64,000 nucleotides of DNA, from NCBI RefSeq assembly GCF_000819745.1, contig NZ_CDDA01000015.1, positions 361,653 to 425,652 of the forward strand. The letters are read 5' to 3'. Of this stretch, positions 60,064 to 64,000 are shown in pieces; position 1 is the stretch's first letter; each line of letters begins with the position of its first letter. The translations under genes and the position numbers were made by a program. Origin of the DNA: Aeromonas bestiarum (lineage in GTDB: Bacteria > Pseudomonadota > Gammaproteobacteria > Enterobacterales > Aeromonadaceae). The notes beneath the pieces were generated by a model, which saw only the letters and a program-made list of their open reading frames with translations, searched no databases and was not told where the DNA came from.

Positions 60064-60687
60064 TCATAACTCCAGAAAGTTTTGCAGTAAACGGGCACCC
60101 GCTGCGCCTGAGCGCTCCGGGTGGAATTGGGCGCCGAAGAAGTTGTCACGGGCCACGATGGCGGTAAAGGGCGTGCCATAGTCACAGGTGGCGAGCGTCG
60201 CGTCTGTCACCTCCAGGGCGTAGGAGTGGACGAAGTAGAAGTAGCTGCCGCTTGGGATGCCCTTGAGCAGGGGATGGCGCTCGTCGTGCTCAATCTGGTT
60301 CCAGCCCATGTGGGGCAGGCGCAGCTGGCCCACCTCCATCAGCCGGATCTTGCCCGGCACTATGCCGAGGCAGTCGATCAGATCGCCGCTGCTGCCATCT
60401 GCACTCATGCTCTCTTCGGACGCCTCCGCCAGCATCTGCATGCCGAGGCAAAAGCCCAGCAGCGGCTGTTTGGCGGCGCGAATGAGGGGCACCAGATTGC
60501 GCTCGTTGAGGTTTTTCATGGCCGCCACGGCTGTGCCCACCCCGGGCAGGATCAGCTTGTCGGCACCCTCTATATCGGCCGCCTTGCTGGAAACCAGCGG
60601 CTGCACGCCGAGGCGCTCGAACGCCATTCTGACCGAGGCCAGATTGGCGCAGCCGGTGTCGATGATGACCAGTTTCTGAGTGCTCAT
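60064..60687 (-). CDS. hisH: imidazole glycerol phosphate synthase glutaminase subunit HisH
   Basis: 207 residues (E. coli 196). Class I glutamine amidotransferase: nucleophile Cys80 in LLGFCLGMQML, PGVGT oxyanion-strand region near 49, and FHPERSG near 190 with His and Glu of the triad. Supplies ammonia to HisF. The start ATG overlaps (ATGA) the stop of a 29-codon ORF that is a relict of another hisH 5' end. It is followed by the hisA relict at normal operon spacing. Confidence 0.96.
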   Translation of the reverse strand: MSTQKLVIIDTGCANLASVRMAFERLGVQPLVSSKAADIEGADKLILPGVGTAVAAMKNLNERNLVPLIRAAKQPLLGFCLGMQMLAEASEESMSADGSSGDLIDCLGIVPGKIRLMEVGQLRLPHMGWNQIEHDERHPLLKGIPSGSYFYFVHSYALEVTDATLATCDYGTPFTAIVARDNFFGAQFHPERSGAAGARLLQNFLEL

Positions 60688-60773
60688 CGTGTGCCCCTAC
60701 CCATGTCGATTGGCGAGATCCGCACCATCAATGCGGTATCGATATTCACCAGCTTCTGAGAGTTCGTTGTCAT
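60684..60773 (-). pseudogene. 29-codon relict of a second hisH 5' end, coupled to hisB and hisH
   Basis: The ATG overlaps the hisB stop (TGATG) and the stop overlaps the intact hisH start (ATGA). It begins [13 protein letters not shown], close to the intact hisH start MSTQKLVIIDT, then loses similarity. The DNA match covers about 45 bp (CTCAGAArCTGGTsAwyATCGAyACCG). Because of both overlaps, ribosomes leaving hisB may translate it and reach hisH through it. Confidence 0.75.
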
Positions 60774-61882
60774 CACAAGACTCCCTTGCTGGAGGGGAGC
60801 TCGCTCCCTTCCACCCGGATGGCCTGGCGCAGGGCGCGGCCAAAGCCTTTGAACAGCGCCTCCACCTGATGGTGGGTATTGCCGCTGCCGACCTTCATCT
60901 GCAATGTGATGGCCATGGCATCCGACAGGGAGCGGAAGAAGTGGGGCACCATCTCGGTGGCCATCTCGCCCACGCTGTCGCGGCCAAAGCCGCTCGGGCA
61001 GTCAAACACGAAGTAGGGGCGACCGCTCAAGTCCAGGGCGGTACTCACTTCCTGCTCGGTGAGCGGGCGCGCATCGATCACCGCCTGCACCTCGTCCATC
61101 GCCAGCACGAAGCCGAAACGGCCTATGCCGCGCTTGTTGCCGAGCGCCTGGCGCATGGCCTGACCCAGCGCCAGCCCCACATCCTCCACAGTGTGGTGAT
61201 CGTCGATGTGCAGATCGCCGCTCACCTTCAGCCTGAGTCTGAAACCGGCGTGGGTCGCTATCTGATCCAGCATGTGATCGAAGAAGCCGATGCCGGTGGC
61301 GATCTGGTTGCCGCCGCTCTTGTCGAGATCCACCGCCACCTGAATGCGGGTCTCCTTGGTGTAGCGTTCCACTTCGGCCACGCGTCCCTTGGACAGCAGC
61401 TGATCACGGATGGCGAGCCAGTCGTGATCCTGCGGCTGATAGCGAATGCCACGGATGCCCATGTTGTCGGCGAGCTGCAGGTCGGTCTGTCTGTCACCAA
61501 TCACGAAAGAGTTGGCGAAATCGATGCGACCGGAGGCCAGATATTCCTTCACCAGCCCGAGGTTCGGCTTGCGGCAGCTGCAGCCGTCGGTCGGGAAGTG
61601 CGGGCAGATCAGTACCTGTTCCCAGTGGATCCCTTGCGATTCAAACAGGTGCATCATCAGGTCGTGGGGCGGCTGGAAGTTTTCCAGCGGCAGGCTGGCC
61701 GTACCCAGCCCATCCTGGTTGGTCACCATCACCAGCACGTAACCGGCGGCCTGCAGCTCGCGCAGCACAGGGATCACCATGGGCTCGAAGCGCAGCTTGG
61801 CGAGGCTGTCCACCTGTTTGTCGGTCACCGGCTCTTCAATCAGGGTGCCGTCGCGGTCGATAAACAAAAACGGGGTCTTCAT
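60773..61882 (-). CDS. hisB: histidinol-phosphatase / imidazoleglycerol-phosphate dehydratase HisB
   Basis: 369 residues, bifunctional. The N-terminal HAD phosphatase (about 1-165) has FIDRDGTL near residue 6, MVTNQDGLG, and a zinc-binding [14 protein letters not shown] loop. The C-terminal IGP dehydratase (about 170-369) has [14 protein letters not shown] and [15 protein letters not shown] with the manganese His residues. The start at 61882 (MKTPFLF) has AAGGA eight bases upstream; an ATG three codons earlier (61891) sits directly against that RBS. It lies 11 bp after hisC. Confidence 0.95.
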   Translation of the reverse strand: MKTPFLFIDRDGTLIEEPVTDKQVDSLAKLRFEPMVIPVLRELQAAGYVLVMVTNQDGLGTASLPLENFQPPHDLMMHLFESQGIHWEQVLICPHFPTDGCSCRKPNLGLVKEYLASGRIDFANSFVIGDRQTDLQLADNMGIRGIRYQPQDHDWLAIRDQLLSKGRVAEVERYTKETRIQVAVDLDKSGGNQIATGIGFFDHMLDQIATHAGFRLRLKVSGDLHIDDHHTVEDVGLALGQAMRQALGNKRGIGRFGFVLAMDEVQAVIDARPLTEQEVSTALDLSGRPYFVFDCPSGFGRDSVGEMATEMVPHFFRSLSDAMAITLQMKVGSGNTHHQVEALFKGFGRALRQAIRVEGSELPSSKGVL

Positions 61883-61893
61883 CAATGACATCC

Positions 61894-62994
61894 TTATACG
61901 CTGGCGGCAGACGGGTTGTTGAGTGGCATCTGGTTGGCCGAGACGTCGCGCAATACTGCGATCACGGCGTCCATTTCGCCCTGATAGCCGATGGTGATGC
62001 GAATGCTGTTGTCCAGGCCCGGCTTGGTGGAGAAATCCCGCAATATGATGCCGGCGGCCTTCATGGCGGCAAAGACGGTGGCGCCGTCAACGAAGCGCAC
62101 CAGTATGAAGTTGCCCTTGTCCTCGAAGAGCTCCCGCACGCAGGCCAGGCTGGCCAGCTCGGCCTTGATGATCGCCTTCTGCTTGTTGAGCTCGGTGACC
62201 CGCTCCTGCATCAGCTCCAGTCCCATGGGGGAGAGCGCCTGCGCCGCTATCTGGGCGATGGGATCCGGGATGGGGTAGGGAGCTATCACCTTGGCCAGCA
62301 TGGGGATCACCTCGGGGCTCGCCAGCGTAAAGCCGCAGCGGATCCCGGCCAGGGCAAAGGCCTTGGAGAGGGTGCGGGTCACTACCAGATTGGGGAAACG
62401 GGCCAGCAAGTCCACCACGGACGCCTCTGGACAGAACTCGATATAGGCCTCGTCGACCACGATAATGGCGCGCTTTCTGGCCTTCTCCAGCAGGGCGATG
62501 AGGCCGTCGCGACCCATCAGATCCCCGGTGGGGTTGTTGGGGGAGCAGAGGAACACCAGCTTGACGTCGGAGAGGCGGTCGGCGATGGCGGCCCAGTCCG
62601 GCTGACGGCTGGCAGTCAAAGGCTGTTCGACGATACCCACACCACAGGTCTCGGCACTGATGGCGTACATGCCGTAGGTGGGCGGGCAGATCAGGATCTG
62701 ATCCTGCCCCGCCTCGCAGAAGGTGCGAACTAGCAGCTCTATGGCCTCGTCGGCGCCCCGGCTCACCAGCACCTGACTTGGGCTCACCCCCGCATAGGCG
62801 GCGTAGCCGTTGACCACCTCGGCCGGTTGGGGCTCGGGGTAGCGGTTGAGGCGATTTCCCTCGATGGTGAAGGGGTAGGCCTGCGGCGCCTCGTTGGCAT
62901 TGAGCCAGATGTGGCCCTTGCCGCCGATGCGGCGAGCGGATTGGTAAGGGGTGAGGGCCCGCACCACGCGGCGAGCCAGATTGGCGATGCTCAT
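61894..62994 (-). CDS. hisC: histidinol-phosphate aminotransferase HisC
   Basis: 366 residues. A PLP enzyme of the aminotransferase I/II class: [14 protein letters not shown] near residue 85, [12 protein letters not shown] near 158, [14 protein letters not shown] near 187, the Schiff-base Lys in [15 protein letters not shown] near 217, and the substrate Arg in NSIRITIG near 340. Start ATG overlaps the hisD stop (ATGA); the family N-terminus [12 protein letters not shown] fits. Confidence 0.96.
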   Translation of the reverse strand: MSIANLARRVVRALTPYQSARRIGGKGHIWLNANEAPQAYPFTIEGNRLNRYPEPQPAEVVNGYAAYAGVSPSQVLVSRGADEAIELLVRTFCEAGQDQILICPPTYGMYAISAETCGVGIVEQPLTASRQPDWAAIADRLSDVKLVFLCSPNNPTGDLMGRDGLIALLEKARKRAIIVVDEAYIEFCPEASVVDLLARFPNLVVTRTLSKAFALAGIRCGFTLASPEVIPMLAKVIAPYPIPDPIAQIAAQALSPMGLELMQERVTELNKQKAIIKAELASLACVRELFEDKGNFILVRFVDGATVFAAMKAAGIILRDFSTKPGLDNSIRITIGYQGEMDAVIAVLRDVSANQMPLNNPSAASV

Positions 62995-64000
62995 GACAAA
63001 TCCTTTTGCGGCTGGTTTGAAAGTGCGCTCAACCTGAGGGTGACGGCGTTTTTGTGGCCATCGAGCCCTTCTGCCTGGGCGATGCGCTGGACTATGGGGC
63101 CGAGCCCCTGGATGCCCTCGACGCTGAGCTCCTGCACAGTGTAGCGGCGCTGGTAATCGGCCAGCCCCAGGCTCGAGCAGGTGCGGGCGTAGCCGTAGGT
63201 GGGCAAGGTGTGGTTGGTGCCGCTGGCGTAATCGCCGACCGACTCCGGTGTCCATGCCCCAAGGAAGATGGAGCCGGCGTTCTCGAGCTTGCCGAGCAGT
63301 GCCCGCGGCGCCCGGGTCTGCACTATCAGGTGCTCCGGCGCATAGGCGTTGGAGATGGCGCAGGCCTCGTCCAGGCTGTCGCAGAGGATCACCAGGCTGG
63401 CACCCAGCGCCTTGGCAGCGATCTCGCGGCGGCTGAGCCGGGCCAGCTGGCCCTTGATCTCGCCGGCAATGGCATCGGCCAGCAGGGGTGAGGTGGTGAC
63501 CAGCACCACCTGACTGTCGGGACCGTGCTCGGCCTGGGAAAGCAGATCTGCTGCCACGAAGGCGGGGTTGGCGCTCTCGTCGGCAATCACCAGCACCTCG
63601 GAGGGGCCGGCGGGCATGTCGATGGCGGCGCCGCGCCAGTCACGAGAGACCTGGCCCTTGGCCTCGGTCACGTAGGCGTTGCCCGGGCCGAAGATCTTGT
63701 CCACCTTGGGAATGCTCTCGCTGCCATAGGCCATGGCGGCGATGGCCTGGGCGCCGCCGATGGCGAATACCTTCTCGACGCCGCAGGCGCGGGCGGCAAA
63801 CAGTATCTCGTCGCTGGCCGGCGACGGGGTGCAGAGCACCACCTCACGGCAACCAGCTAGGCGTGCCGGAATTGCCAGCATCATGACGGTGGAGGGGAGC
63901 GGTGCACTGCCCCCCGGCACATAGAGACCGACCCGGCTGATGGGCTGGGTGCGCAGCTCGCACACCACGCCGGGCTGGGTCTCGACCCGCACCACCGGCT
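62991..64000 (-). CDS. hisD: histidinol dehydrogenase HisD, 3' part
   Basis: About 336 codons of a roughly 435-codon gene; the start lies beyond the right edge. Visible blocks: [80 protein letters not shown] and the [10 protein letters not shown] region with the zinc- and substrate-binding His residues. Catalyses the last two steps, histidinol to histidine, with NAD. The end overlaps hisC, as in the standard hisGDCBHAFI operon. Confidence 0.96.
   Translation of the reverse strand, partial: PVVRVETQPGVVCELRTQPISRVGLYVPGGSAPLPSTVMMLAIPARLAGCREVVLCTPSPASDEILFAARACGVEKVFAIGGAQAIAAMAYGSESIPKVDKIFGPGNAYVTEAKGQVSRDWRGAAIDMPAGPSEVLVIADESANPAFVAADLLSQAEHGPDSQVVLVTTSPLLADAIAGEIKGQLARLSRREIAAKALGASLVILCDSLDEACAISNAYAPEHLIVQTRAPRALLGKLENAGSIFLGAWTPESVGDYASGTNHTLPTYGYARTCSSLGLADYQRRYTVQELSVEGIQGLGPIVQRIAQAEGLDGHKNAVTLRLSALSNQPQKDLS

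Overview
The window is a GC-rich (about 60-62 % by eye) gammaproteobacterial chromosome segment. Gene order and protein similarity recalled from memory point to Aeromonas or a close relative: a MoxR/VWA cluster beside fadIJ, a 46-residue TIGR02808-type membrane peptide, ycfJ, an ExeM-like nuclease and an E. coli-type ygeW-xdhD purine cluster. No insertion sequence, integrase, tRNA, rRNA or CRISPR array was seen.

Layout. (1) 1-4555, minus strand: MoxR ATPase, DUF58, DUF4381, a VWA protein and a VWA/TPR protein that runs off the left edge. (2) 4699-8253: fadIJ, the second beta-oxidation complex, behind a near-perfect FadR operator. (3) 8341-10285: a tiny membrane protein with a structured leader, yaeQ, and an AEC-family permease. 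(4) 10489-40827: a very large purine-catabolism region. It holds the sigma-54 activator ygeV; ygeW, ygeX, ygeY, hyuA and yqeA; an EamA exporter; yqeB and yqeC with divergent mocA; ygfK, ssnA, ygfM, xdhD, xanQ, guaD and ghxQ; and xdhABC. (5) 41470-50061: ExeM-like secreted nuclease, ycfJ, a 62-residue unknown protein, the carrier yfcC, and a fatty acyl-CoA synthetase. (6) 50127-64000, minus strand: hisD (partial), hisC, hisB, hisH, hisA, hisF and hisIE. A three-gene signalling module (REC/HD-GYP protein, dual-PAS membrane sensor, hybrid histidine kinase) is wedged between hisA and hisF.

How the genes work together. Region 4 is the gene set known from enterobacteria and gut bacteria for anaerobic purine and urate breakdown. 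XanQ and GhxQ bring in xanthine, hypoxanthine and guanine; GuaD deaminates guanine; XdhABC and XdhD are molybdenum hydroxylases; YqeB, YqeC and MocA mature their cofactor. YgfK, SsnA, HyuA, YgeY, YgeW and YgeX are linked to opening the ring and dismantling it through carbamoyl- and diaminopropionate-type intermediates, and YqeA can recover ATP from carbamoyl phosphate. Three promoters (ygeW, ygfK, xdhA) carry -24/-12 elements with TTATCA/TGATAA operator-like motifs 100-290 bp upstream, so YgeV probably drives the cluster as one regulon. ghxQ has its own PurR box.

The least expected structure is in region 6. Decayed second copies of the hisH 5' end, the hisA 5' end (with the hisH/hisA junction) and the hisIE 3' end lie next to the intact genes. 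They look like scars of at least one replacement event by a related his segment, and the signalling module sits inside the scarred block.
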